Made by a program: the position numbers and the translations under genes
The notes under the pieces: model-generated
What the model saw: only the letters and a program-made list of their open reading frames with translations
The model's database searches: none
Told to the model about the DNA's origin: nothing
In this document: in pieces, positions 1 to 10,000 of the stretch
Layout: each line of letters begins with the position of its first letter
Numbering within the stretch: the first letter of the stretch is position 1
Source: an uncultured Schlesneria sp.
GTDB lineage: Bacteria > Planctomycetota > Planctomycetia > Planctomycetales > Planctomycetaceae
NCBI GenBank assembly: GCA_903834925.1
Contig: CAILLA010000209.1
Span: 38,394 to 102,393 of the forward strand
Direction of reading: 5' to 3'
DNA length: 64,000 nt

Positions 1-1452
1 AACATTTCCCAGTTCAGCGAGCGGCTTCATGATTCGAGCAACCTTTGCTAAGGTCGTTTCCATGAGGCTCAGTTCGACAAGGTCATGACGAACACCGGCC
101 AGTGACTGAATCTGGGCACCCAGTTCTTCGCGGAAGCCACTGAGCACTTCCAAGGTCTGAATCGCATCGGCCAGGTTTCGTGTTTGTGCAACGAGTGTGG
201 TTTGAATCGTCAGCAATCCATCCAGGTTCTGTTCGGACGAGGCGATGTTCAGTTTTTCGTCGATCAACTTTCCTTGAATCTTGAGCATTCCATCCAGGTT
301 CTGGTCGGATGAGGCCACATTCAATTCTTCGTTAACCAACTTGCCCTGAATTGTCAGAAGTCCATCCAGATTCTCGGTCGATGAAGCGATGTTCAGTTTT
401 TCGTCAATCAACTTTCCTTGAATTTTGAGCATTCCGTCCAAGTTCTGGTCCGATGAGGCGACATTCAATTGTTCGTTGGCCAGCTTGCCTTGAATCGTCA
501 GTAATCCGCCAAGGTTCTTTTCGGATGCCCCAATATTCAATTGCTCGTTTCCAAGCTTGTCCTGAATCGTGAGCAGTCGATCCAAACCCTTTTCCGAAGT
601 CGCCAGATTCAAGTCACCGGCAACAAGCTTGCCGTTCAGACCGATCAATCGCTCGGCGCGTTCCGTTGCGAGTTCGGCCTGTTGTCCACCCTCAGCAAGT
701 CGACGCTGCAAGGCGACCAGCTTGTCTGAAACCGTTTGAGCCGCTTTCAAGTTTTCGGCGGCGGCATTCAGACCCGACTTGAGCGATGCAAGTCCCTCGA
801 AGCTTGATCGAGCCGAATCGATTGTTTCGAGTTGTTTTTGCAACCCGTTGCTCAATTCGACGAGTTGATTCAGCGAGAACTGAGCTTGTTCCAGATCCTT
901 CGCTTGTGCTGCGGCAGCGTCTTTGAGTGCAATCAACTGGTCGAGCGAATTGACCGCATCGTCATGCGAATCCTGCTGTGCAACAATTGCGTCTTCAAAC
1001 GACTGGATCGATTCGAAAACTCGTGCAGCCCCTTCGGTTTTCGTTTGTTGATCGATGATACGGGTTTGCAATCTGTCAACGCCGACAATGGCTTTCGATA
1101 CGGTGTCATTCTTCGAAGCGACCTGGATCAATTCGGTTCTTAATTCGCGAATCGCCTGCAATGCGACACGGGCGTCGGCGACCTGATCGTGCTGAGCTCG
1201 CAAGCTGGTGAGCAGGCTGTTGGCTTCCCAGACGTTGTCATTGGTCGAGGCCAGATCTTGCATTCTCAGTTCGACAGAACTCAGGCTGGCTTTCATTTTC
1301 GTCAACTCATTCGTCGTCGGACGGGTCACGAAAAAATGCAGTCCGACAAATCCAATCGTCACTCCCATGAACAGCATTAACCAGGTCTGTTTGAGCTGTT
1401 CTGCCAATTGATTCTCGATCGTACGTGTTCTCGATTGCTCGGTCGTAAACAT
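1..1452 (-). CDS. Membrane-anchored coiled-coil protein with 24-aa tandem repeats (partial, runs off the left edge)
   Basis: Reading the minus strand from ATG at 1452 (MFTTEQSRTRTIENQLAEQLKQTWLMLFMGVTIGFVGLHFFVTRPTTNELTKMKASLSSVELRMQDL...), I checked every in-frame codon to position 1 and found no stop. N-terminal TM segment, then Leu/Gln/Glu-rich coiled-coil. Absent from the ORF track, probably because its stop lies outside the window. Confidence 0.8.
   Translation of the reverse strand, partial: MFTTEQSRTRTIENQLAEQLKQTWLMLFMGVTIGFVGLHFFVTRPTTNELTKMKASLSSVELRMQDLASTNDNVWEANSLLTSLRAQHDQVADARVALQAIRELRTELIQVASKNDTVSKAIVGVDRLQTRIIDQQTKTEGAARVFESIQSFEDAIVAQQDSHDDAVNSLDQLIALKDAAAAQAKDLEQAQFSLNQLVELSNGLQKQLETIDSARSSFEGLASLKSGLNAAAENLKAAQTVSDKLVALQRRLAEGGQQAELATERAERLIGLNGKLVAGDLNLATSEKGLDRLLTIQDKLGNEQLNIGASEKNLGGLLTIQGKLANEQLNVASSDQNLDGMLKIQGKLIDEKLNIASSTENLDGLLTIQGKLVNEELNVASSDQNLDGMLKIQGKLIDEKLNIASSEQNLDGLLTIQTTLVAQTRNLADAIQTLEVLSGFREELGAQIQSLAGVRHDLVELSLMETTLAKVARIMKPLAELGNV
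169..600 (-). repeat. 72-bp (24-aa) tandem repeats inside the left-edge coiled-coil CDS
   Basis: Units at 169, 241, 313, 385, 457 and 529 (72-bp spacing) encode variants of SS(D/T)(Q/E)NLDG(M/L)L(K/T)IQGKL(I/V)(D/N)E(K/E)LN(I/V)A. Confidence 0.8.
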
Positions 1453-1734
1453 AAGTCATTCTCCCAATCAGGTTGAAGCGAAAAGATAATGGTGTACCCG
1501 GCCATCCGTGACCTGAATTGGACTCCTGCACGAGCGATTGACCCCCTTGATTCAAATCACTCTTGTTGAAGAATATCGCCAACCGATTCGGCAAACTTTG
1601 CCGATTGACGAAGAGTTGTCGCTTCGAGACGGGCGATTGTGGAAAATGGATCGATTGTGTGGATTACGATTGCCATCCACAGTGATTTACGCGACTTTTG
1701 TGGATCGACGGGAGAGGTCAACCAGGGGAATCGC

Positions 1735-1995
1735 ATGCGACGGACACAAGATGAAGAACGTGACGACGACTGGCAGGACGAGGGTTGGGATGATGAGACA
1801 GACGAGGATTCTGACGATGGGTATATTCCCTGTCCCCATTGTGGTGAGACGATGCTCGAAGTGGCTGACCACTGTCCTGCCTGTAACCGCTGGATAACGA
1901 GCGAAGATCTGCCGCGTAAGCAGTATTCGTGGTGGGTGGTTGTCGTGATTTTGATCCTGTTACTCATGATGGTTTTGTCCGGGGTGCCGTTTTAA
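1735..1995 (+). CDS. Small zinc-ribbon protein with C-terminal TM helix
   Basis: MRRTQDEERDDDWQDEGWDDE...CPHCGETMLEVADHCPACNRW...WWVVVVILILLLMMVLSG: CxxC...CxxC pair, acidic N-terminus, terminal hydrophobic helix. Start chosen at the internal ATG. Confidence 0.65.
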   Translation: MRRTQDEERDDDWQDEGWDDETDEDSDDGYIPCPHCGETMLEVADHCPACNRWITSEDLPRKQYSWWVVVVILILLLMMVLSGVPF

Positions 1996-2015
1996 CTTTG
2001 AAAGTTACTGATTAA

Positions 2016-3023
2016 ATGCGTGTTTTAGTGACCGGTGGTAACGGATTTCTCGGGCAAGCGATTGTTCGGCGGCTCCTTGCTCGAGGCGACTCGGTGCGTA
2101 GCTTGCAGAGAAGCGCGTCTCCGGAACTTGACGCGTTGAGTGTCGAATGCTTGAGAGGTGACATTGCTGATGCGGGAATCGTGCAACAGGCTGCCAAAGA
2201 CTGCCAGGCGGTATTCCATGTTGCGGCGAAGGCAGGTGTCTGGGGACGATACGACGACTATCATCGTGCAAACGTCATAGGGACACAGAACGTGATTGCG
2301 GCATGTCACTCAAACGGGATTCGCAAACTCGTTTACACGAGTTCGCCAAGCGTTGTTTTCAACGGCCATGACGAAGCGGGAATCGATGAATCCGTTTCCT
2401 ATCCCGCGCGCTATCTGGCCCATTATCCCTTGACCAAGGCGATCGCCGAACGAATGGTCATGTCGGCAAACGGGCCTCAATTGGCCACGGTCTCACTTCG
2501 ACCGCACTTGATCTGGGGGCCGGGTGACAACCATCTTGTTCCAAGGCTGATTCAACGAGCTCGGGCAGGCCAGTTGAGGCAAGTTGGCGATGGCAAAAAT
2601 CTGGTGGATACCACCTATATCGACAATGCCGCCGATGCCCATTTGCTGGCCGCAGAACGACTGGAAGCTGGTTCAGCCGTAAGTGGCAAAGCCTATTTCA
2701 TATCCAACGGTGAACCGCAGCCGCTTTGGGGTCTGATCAATCGGCTGCTTGCGTGTGCTGACGTCGGCCCGATCACGCGTCGCATTTCAGCCAGTGCTGC
2801 CTACACCATCGGCGGGGTGCTCGAATCGATCTATACACTCACCCGCCGCCAGGACGAACCGAGAATGACCCGGTTCGTCGCTCGCCAACTCTCGACAGCT
2901 CACTGGTTTCGACTCGATGCCGCTCGACGTGACCTTGGTTATGTTCCTCGAATCAACATCGAAGAGGGGCTTCGACGATTGACGGAGTCGTTAAAGACTA
3001 CATCGATCGGCCGTCACCCATAG
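2016..3023 (+). CDS. NAD(P)-dependent epimerase / 3-beta-HSD-like SDR (OleD-like)
   Basis: N-terminal VTGGNGFLG Rossmann motif, catalytic-type YPLTKAIAE (YxxxK), RPHLIWGPGD. Confidence 0.8.
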   Translation: MRVLVTGGNGFLGQAIVRRLLARGDSVRSLQRSASPELDALSVECLRGDIADAGIVQQAAKDCQAVFHVAAKAGVWGRYDDYHRANVIGTQNVIAACHSNGIRKLVYTSSPSVVFNGHDEAGIDESVSYPARYLAHYPLTKAIAERMVMSANGPQLATVSLRPHLIWGPGDNHLVPRLIQRARAGQLRQVGDGKNLVDTTYIDNAADAHLLAAERLEAGSAVSGKAYFISNGEPQPLWGLINRLLACADVGPITRRISASAAYTIGGVLESIYTLTRRQDEPRMTRFVARQLSTAHWFRLDAARRDLGYVPRINIEEGLRRLTESLKTTSIGRHP

Positions 3024-3027
3024 GAAT

Positions 3028-3894
3028 TCAGCGTGTGACCGAGTTCCGGGACTGCCATACGGCAGCTGCGGAAGGAACTCCTTGAAACATGGATGTTTTC
3101 CGGGCCGGCGCAGGCGTGGTTGCTTCGTCTTTTGGGATTGGTACACCACCGCGAGGTGCGACGGTTTCGTAGGGTTCAGGGGCCGAACGAGCAGGGACCG
3201 TCTCTTGCTGTGCTGGCGTTGGCTGGTAAGCAGGAGCGGTGATCGAAGCCGTTTGCTGTGGCGGAACGGTATTGACCGGCACCTGAGGAATTACAGCTGT
3301 CGCATAGGGAATGGCCTGGTATGTCGGTGCGTATCCCAACTGAGTGGCGAACAATGGTGAGGCGAACGCCTGGACGTTGCCACACGTATTGCAGGCAGGC
3401 CGTGCGATGGCCATGGCTTGGACGGGAACATGTTCTGTCACATATTGAACTGACTGCACGGGAACCATCTGGGTTGCCATTTGGGGAACTCGACGAGTTA
3501 CCTGAACCGGAACAGAAACGGTTTTCACCTGCTGCTGTACCTTCGTTTCGGCAACTTGTCTGGTCACGGGTTTGGGAACCCAAACCATCTGATAGCCACC
3601 TTCATCAACAGTGACATTTTTCGTCGTTGTGATGGGGACATTTTCGACGACTTGCTTTTGTTGCATTTGCGTCTCGGTCACATCGCGAAACGTCGTGACC
3701 GCTTGTGGGCGAAGTTGAGTTGTTACCACAGGACGCGTTTGAGAGATCGTACAACTGGCCGGTGCGGTAGCCATAGGCATGACGGGCGGCATCATCGGTT
3801 GTTGAGCACATTTACGACACTGAGCGTCCGCGTTCACCGGAATAATGCTCGCCAGACCCGCCAGCGCTAAACAGTTTAAAAGTGTGCGGTTCAT
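3028..3894 (-). CDS. Exported YTV-type planctomycete cell-surface protein
   Basis: Signal peptide MNRTLLNCLALAGLASIIPVNADA; Val/Thr/Gln/Pro-rich body with repeated VP(V/I)(Q/T) and Y(V/Q)TE-like segments; few Cys (CRKC, CNTC). Confidence 0.6.
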   Translation of the reverse strand: MNRTLLNCLALAGLASIIPVNADAQCRKCAQQPMMPPVMPMATAPASCTISQTRPVVTTQLRPQAVTTFRDVTETQMQQKQVVENVPITTTKNVTVDEGGYQMVWVPKPVTRQVAETKVQQQVKTVSVPVQVTRRVPQMATQMVPVQSVQYVTEHVPVQAMAIARPACNTCGNVQAFASPLFATQLGYAPTYQAIPYATAVIPQVPVNTVPPQQTASITAPAYQPTPAQQETVPARSAPEPYETVAPRGGVPIPKDEATTPAPARKTSMFQGVPSAAAVWQSRNSVTR

Positions 3895-4074
3895 GGATGC
3901 AGCTCCTCAAGTTCGCGACGGCCGAATTCTTCAAAATGGATTAAAGTCTGCTGAAACGGAAGCCCTGCTTTCGGGGCACCATCTGTCGTCTCATCGGCAG
4001 ACAAATCCTGACGGCTGAAGTTATAATCCGAAAAATCTGTTTAGATCATCTAGAGAAAGCCCCATTTCGGCAGC

Positions 4075-5724
4075 TCACGGTACGGATTGCCGGTCAATTG
4101 TTGAAGGTTCGGCGAAATCTGCAGATGGAGTTGGTTCAAATCGACGAAAAACGCGCGCAAACTCAGGTTCGCACTGGTGAAGCAGCCATCCGGGAAAAAC
4201 GGTTATTGTGATCATCAGGGAAAACATCACTATGATCGAAACGGGAAATCGCCATCCGTTATTCATTACTGAACCGGTCCGTTTTTCGATTTGGTAATGG
4301 TCCTCAATCGCCAGTTTGAGAACGCCTAAAATCAATGCGGCAACGACGAATACCATTGCTGCAAGAGGCAGGCTATCGACGACTAACTCCGACACAATCA
4401 GAAAGCTGCTGGCAAAAAAGCAGAGTATCGGAAAACAGGTTAAGAGCAGCATTGAACGAGTACTCAACATCGTTCCCGATGGTGGTTGTTTGACTTGCAC
4501 AACGTTGCCCAAAGGAGTTTGGCTATCATCAATCATCAAAAGAATCGAACACATGATCACGGTCAACTGCTGTTGCATCAGCCACGCACCACTCATCCCG
4601 ATTCGAGTGAAACAGTAACAGCCCAACAGCAGGACGCCGGAAATGCTTAGAAAGACGTACGCCGGTCGTTGGCGTGATTCTGACGGAGCCAGGGCACGAA
4701 GCGCACCCCAAACGGCACCCCCTAACGAAGGAATCAACATCCAAACGTCGAACGAAGCCATCAGGTCAGGAGCCAGAGGCATAACAAACCTGAGCCAACC
4801 GATTCGACTGGCCGATATCGTCCCCGCCAGAAAAAGCATGGCAATTGCAGGTTGAGAATGACTCATCACACGGATTTGGAAGGAATGAAACGGAAACAAT
4901 CCCGCTTGAATTGCGAACCCCATCGACAACACCAACAGCATCCACGGAAAGCATTCGTGAACATAGTGGTAAGCCAATTCGTTTCGCGTCGTCCATTTCT
5001 GGATCTCTTGAGTGATGTTGGCAATGTTCCAGGAAACCATCTGCGCGTTTGTCGAATCCTGAATTTTCATCCAGGGGACCGCGACAACAAGCATCGCAAA
5101 CCCCATGGTGATCAACGCACCGCCGCAGTATTGAGTCGACATGAATTGTTCGGCGTTTGCGCGACGTTCCGAGTTGCCGAATTGTCCAACCAAAAGACTG
5201 ATGATGACCGTATTGGCGGCCGACATCATCAGGTAAATTCGAACATCATAAGTCGTCATGAGAGCGAGCGACGCAGTCTCAAACAACATGACCGTGGGGA
5301 TAAACCAATTCGAGTTGTCGCGTGACGAATCCGTACACTGGATTACGATGATTGTCGTGACAACCAGAAGAAGGACCGGAAACAGATTCGTTCCGTCGAT
5401 GGCGAACCATTGATGACGAAGCCGTTCAACGCGACGTCGATCCAGGGTCCGGTGGACTTCACTCATCGAACCGATTTCGTTTTCGGATTTCGCGATTTCA
5501 TTTTCTGCAAGCCGGACGACTTCTGCATCTAACGCAAGATCAAATTCAAATTGGAATTCAAATCCGACCAGAATAAACAGGCTACAAATTGCGTTGGAAA
5601 TGGCGAGGATACGTACCAAACCCGGTTCGAACCGCGACGCAACCGCCGTCACGACAAACCCGATCAGGGGCGACAACACGAGCAACAGCGGTAACTGGTC
5701 TCGAAGTGAAGTCAGCCAATCCAT
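4075..5724 (-). CDS. Orphan NuoM/NuoN-like proton-translocating membrane subunit homolog (divergent)
   Basis: Many TM helices; FPFHSFQIRVMSHSQPAIAMLFLAGTISASRIGWLRFVMPLAPD aligns by eye with the NuoM HTWLPDAHTEAPT...LKMGTYGFLRFAMPL segment. Confidence 0.6.
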   Translation of the reverse strand: MDWLTSLRDQLPLLLVLSPLIGFVVTAVASRFEPGLVRILAISNAICSLFILVGFEFQFEFDLALDAEVVRLAENEIAKSENEIGSMSEVHRTLDRRRVERLRHQWFAIDGTNLFPVLLLVVTTIIVIQCTDSSRDNSNWFIPTVMLFETASLALMTTYDVRIYLMMSAANTVIISLLVGQFGNSERRANAEQFMSTQYCGGALITMGFAMLVVAVPWMKIQDSTNAQMVSWNIANITQEIQKWTTRNELAYHYVHECFPWMLLVLSMGFAIQAGLFPFHSFQIRVMSHSQPAIAMLFLAGTISASRIGWLRFVMPLAPDLMASFDVWMLIPSLGGAVWGALRALAPSESRQRPAYVFLSISGVLLLGCYCFTRIGMSGAWLMQQQLTVIMCSILLMIDDSQTPLGNVVQVKQPPSGTMLSTRSMLLLTCFPILCFFASSFLIVSELVVDSLPLAAMVFVVAALILGVLKLAIEDHYQIEKRTGSVMNNGWRFPVSIIVMFSLMITITVFPGWLLHQCEPEFARVFRRFEPTPSADFAEPSTIDRQSVP

Positions 5725-5948
5725 TTCCGCAAAGTCCCTTTCTGTCGGACGTTAAGACGTATAACGAATCACTTTAAGCCCGATGAACTTCAAATTGAGG
5801 TTGAACAGTAGCGAGACAAATTGCTGAGCGATACCATTCCGCCTCCACGGATGGGCGATGTTTTGTCGGCGACAGCGTTTCGCCACGGTTCGATTCGGTC
5901 GAACTTCGACGGATGACACAGGCACCTGCAACTCCATGGGAAATTGAT

Positions 5949-6737
5949 ATGTCGAATTCCGGTACTGCGGAAATCGTACGCGAAGAAACAGAAGCCTCTT
6001 TGATCGCACGTGCTCAAGTCGCGGTCAGCCAGTGTAATTGGGAAGTCGGTGAATGTGCCGCTCTTTGGACCAAGCGATTTGCACGAGGCAGGACGGATGC
6101 CGATTTTGCCGCGCTCGTTTCGCTCAGTGCCGACCAGGTTTATCAGCGGCGTCGAGTCTGGGAGACATTTGCGGATGTCTATCAAAACTATTCGACGTTG
6201 AAATGGTCGCATTTCTACGCGGCCATTAACTGGGACGATGCCGCCGAATGCTTGCAATGGGCCGATGACGTCCAGGCCGGTGTCGCTGAAATGAAAGCCT
6301 GGCGTCGAGCACAGCGAGGCGAGGATTTGAACGCCCCCGCGATGGATGAGGCACTGGATGGCCTCCCTTCGGAACCGGCACTTGCTCGCGAAGCGGCTCC
6401 ATTCGATCACCAATCGTCGTTTTCTGTTTCGGCCAATGATCATGCAGAAGGGGAATCCGAACCGAACCTGGCCCTCGCTAATCGTCTGCCCAACGGCACC
6501 GAGGACTATGCTCCTTTTAACGCGAATGCAACCACGGTCCCCGGACGCGAGTCCGGCGATCGACCGGTCCTGAGCACCGAGCAGATTGCCAAACGATTCA
6601 CAACGACGATCGAACGCTGTGTGAATCTGATCACTCCGCAGTTTCTCGAGGATTTTGCAGAACTTCCCGACAAAGTCCGCAAACGCCTGATCAAAGCGGT
6701 TGAGCAACTCACCGAAAAAGTCGAAGAACTGGGGTAG
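5949..6737 (+). CDS. Conserved hypothetical protein
   Basis: ORF 5913-6737; ATG at 5949 gives MSNSGTAEIVREETEASLIARAQVAVSQCNWEVGECAALWTKRFARGRTDADFAALVSLSADQVYQRRRVWE... plausible soluble helical protein. Confidence 0.6.
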   Translation: MSNSGTAEIVREETEASLIARAQVAVSQCNWEVGECAALWTKRFARGRTDADFAALVSLSADQVYQRRRVWETFADVYQNYSTLKWSHFYAAINWDDAAECLQWADDVQAGVAEMKAWRRAQRGEDLNAPAMDEALDGLPSEPALAREAAPFDHQSSFSVSANDHAEGESEPNLALANRLPNGTEDYAPFNANATTVPGRESGDRPVLSTEQIAKRFTTTIERCVNLITPQFLEDFAELPDKVRKRLIKAVEQLTEKVEELG

Positions 6738-6847
6738 TCGGTTGCAGCGGCTCATGCCTTTTTTCGGTCTCTCATTGATCTTTCCATTAGCAATCCGTCG
6801 TGAATCACTTCGTACTATTTGGCGTCAGGTCAAAATGCTTGAGGCCA

Positions 6848-6870
6848 CTAGGCTGACTGTTTCAGCCTAG
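6848..6870. terminator. 9-bp-stem hairpin between convergent genes
   Basis: CTAGGCTGA-ctgtt-TCAGCCTAG. Confidence 0.4.
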
Positions 6871-6895
6871 CGCTTGGCCAAGCTTCTGAATTAGG

Positions 6896-6989
6896 GTGCC
6901 ACTGGATGACCGTCTTCGGTCATCCAGTGCTCTTTCACCGGCAGAACGAGAAGCCACTGCTTCTCCGAAGACTCCGAAGCAGTGGCAAC
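6896..6989 (-). repeat. Double-hairpin intergenic element, copy A
   Basis: Gene-sense (minus): gttgccactgcttcggagtcttcggagaagcagtggcttctcgttctgccggtgaaagagcactggatgaccgaagacggtcatccagtggcac; about 30 nt after the PKS stop. Confidence 0.85.
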
Positions 6990-7018
6990 GAATCATAATT
7001 CTGCAGTTTGGCAAAGCA

Positions 7019-10000
7019 CTACTCTTGGGCCCCTGCAGAAAACTCTTTCATCTGATAAATGATTCGCCCATCGACGGACAAAAAACCTTCGGCCGTTAAC
7101 TGCTTCGTGGCATCATCAACGTGCTTGATGACCGCAGTGACGGTCACGAGTTTGTCTCGAGGGATGACTTGGCCTCGATAGACCCATTCATGTTTCCCGT
7201 GAATTTGACCTTCTGGTTTGTGGACGACGGGGGTGGTGAACTGAGCCTTTTCGCCGAGTCGCCATCGCTTGGCCGCATAGAATTTTACCAGTTGAAAAAA
7301 CGATTCCAGACCAAGCGAACCTGGCACCACCGGGTCCTGGTAGAAGTGGGCCTTAAAGAACCACGATGTCGGGTCGACGGTCGTCGTACCGATGACAAAA
7401 CCGTTTCCGAACGGTCCGTTCGTTAAAGACAACTTCACATCATCGATCATCTGGAAATGCAAGTCAGCATATGGGGGTTTGTCGAGGTAATGAAAATTGA
7501 GGCAATGCTGATCTTCTGTGGGTGATGGGACAAATGGTTTCGCATCACGAATGCCAATCTGGTTCATAAGCGACGCTTTGGAGAAGAATCCAAAATACGT
7601 GTTGCCGACGTAAACAGGTTCGTCATTGCACCTGAGGTCAAAGTCGTAGTGCTGGATGATCATGCCGCCCGAATTCGAAACTCGCGTCATTTTCACTGTC
7701 GTCGTCAGTGTTCCCGATGCGGCCGTCACGTCGCGGAACTGAGTTGCCGTGCCACCCAGGTTGCGGAACGACAGGTCGGTGTCGCTGGTCAATGCCGATC
7801 CGACATACGCGGCCAGCCATCCACACGGTTGCAGCGCCGTCTCAAGCAAGACGGCAAACGGCATTCGAGTCTGGCGGTTGGATGCAAAATACCAGGCATC
7901 TGGCGGAACGTCGTACTGTGCCACAACCTCACCCCCTGGTTTCAGTACCCAGGGCTCACACCCGCTAATCGCGACGATCCGGTCCAGAAACTGAAACGGG
8001 GGGCCGGGGAGTCTCGCGATCATTCGATCCGAATCAAAAACGCGATAATGTTCGCCAAACGCGTCCGAAGGGTTTCCAATGGCGAACGCAGTGATACGAT
8101 CCGTGTCGAACAGGGCTGGACGTCGGTCGTATTTCGGGTGAACGGGAAGCTGTGAATCTCTCGTACCGAAAGGTGTCGCAGGCACGCCACCCACTGTCGA
8201 CTGTCCTGACCAAAGGCGTTCGACCATGTCGCGTGTCAGCCCGGACAATCGGACTGACATATCGGTAATCTCAACGATTGGTTTGCCATCGGCATACATC
8301 AGGGCATCGGCAAGACAGTAAGGCGTTCCGGACTCGGTGTATCCAATCTCCTTCAACGTGATTTCGTACCAGACCTTTTTCGTACTGGCGAGAACCTGGC
8401 CGCGGCACTTCAGGCGACTGCGAACTTCCGGGATCGGCTCATAAGCCAACTGTCCCGATTCTCCGACCCATCCCATGCGCAACAGGTAAATTCGCAGCGT
8501 ATGCATGCAGCATTCATACATAAGCGTCCCAGGCATCACCTGATCGTCACAGAAATGACAGGTCAGGAACCAGTCATTTGGATGAATATCCAATTCACCC
8601 AGGATCATCCCCAGGCCAAATTTCCCGCCACTGGGATCGAGCTTTAGTACGCGATCAATTAACCACATCTTCGACCGTTGGCTGGAAGCCGATTCAGGCA
8701 GTGTGGCGAGTTGATTCCGAGAATCAACGCCAATCTCGTGAAGATACTTAAGTCCCGGGATGGTCGCTGGACAGTCCAATAAAATCCGCTGAAATGCCGG
8801 GCCGAAACAACTGCCAAGCTCCCCTTGTCGTAACGCCAGCAATTGTCGATCGTCATAACTCTCAATGCTCATCGGAACCATGTCGTTCCAGTCTGCCGGT
8901 CGTTTTCCTGGTCGAGGTTGTCGGTCAAGAGCTGTATGAACGATTCCCTTCCCGCCAGCCAGTTCCGCTTCAGTAAAGAAGCCGGCACACCCTTCCCGCA
9001 TCGTTAACAGAGGTTGACCGTTGATCGTGGCGTCGAACTCGAAGCGGAACAGATATGTCTGGCCCTGACGGAAGAAGTGATTAATCCGGATGTCGTAATG
9101 AATTGTCTCACCCGGCCCTGGCAACTCACGGTGGAACGTCACGACGGCATCCAGCAATCGATAACTGGCGATCCCCTTCGTCTCAAAATCGATCCCTAGC
9201 CACCCGGACAAAAACAGGTCAGCCTGACCCGCTTCAACGGCAATACAGGTCGGAATCCGATTGCAATCGAGATACCACGCACCGGGATGAATATCATGTT
9301 CTGTGACGACTCGACCGGACGTCATCGAGAGTGGTTCGCCATCAATTTCAAGAATGCGGTCGACCAGCATCAGTGGTTCATCAGGGAGTCTGACTCGAGT
9401 GGGATGTTGATCGATCTCGGCAAACGTTTTTCCGAGCACGCAACCGATCTTGCCGATCGCGAATTCCATACACTGCGAACGCGACAATGATCGGGGCGGA
9501 ATTGCAGGAATGACCTCGGTCGACAACTCGGACGTCAGCTCATTCGTGTCGATTGGGGTTGGGTTCGATGCCGATCTGTTTCCATTCGATGAAGCAGCCG
9601 TTTCAATTGGCTCACCACCGGCAAGTCGCGATAGCAATTCGAGTTGATCGGCCATGATCCGTTGCGCCTCGGCTGACACACGGAGATACGTTTCGTGTGT
9701 CTTCATTCGGGCGGCCAGCAGATCGTCCAACTGTGTCATAACATTCATTCCGAAAGGTTCAGGTGTAAGGTGTTTCGGTTTTGTTGATGCGGAAGGTTTC
9801 GCTTCGATCGATGCCAAACGTGAGCCGTTTTCCACAGCGTTCGGTTTGTGTGCCTTCTCAAATTCATGACTGATCGTGATCGGTCGTAATTGAAATCGCC
9901 AGCCGTTTGAAGGCGTTGGGATCGAGAATCGTGGCCCGCCTGTTTCGGTCACGATTTCGCGATTTGACGTGACTTCAGTCGACAGGCTTAGTTGCGAGTG

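Noticed and set aside
541-1411. Short + strand ORFs over the left edge (62-103 aa)
   Set aside because: Antisense to the continuous minus-strand coiled-coil frame that the track omitted.
5790-6755. 321-aa ORF on minus opposite the 5949-6737 gene
   Set aside because: Antisense to a more protein-like ORF; Cys/Arg/Phe-rich composition and no recognisable motif.
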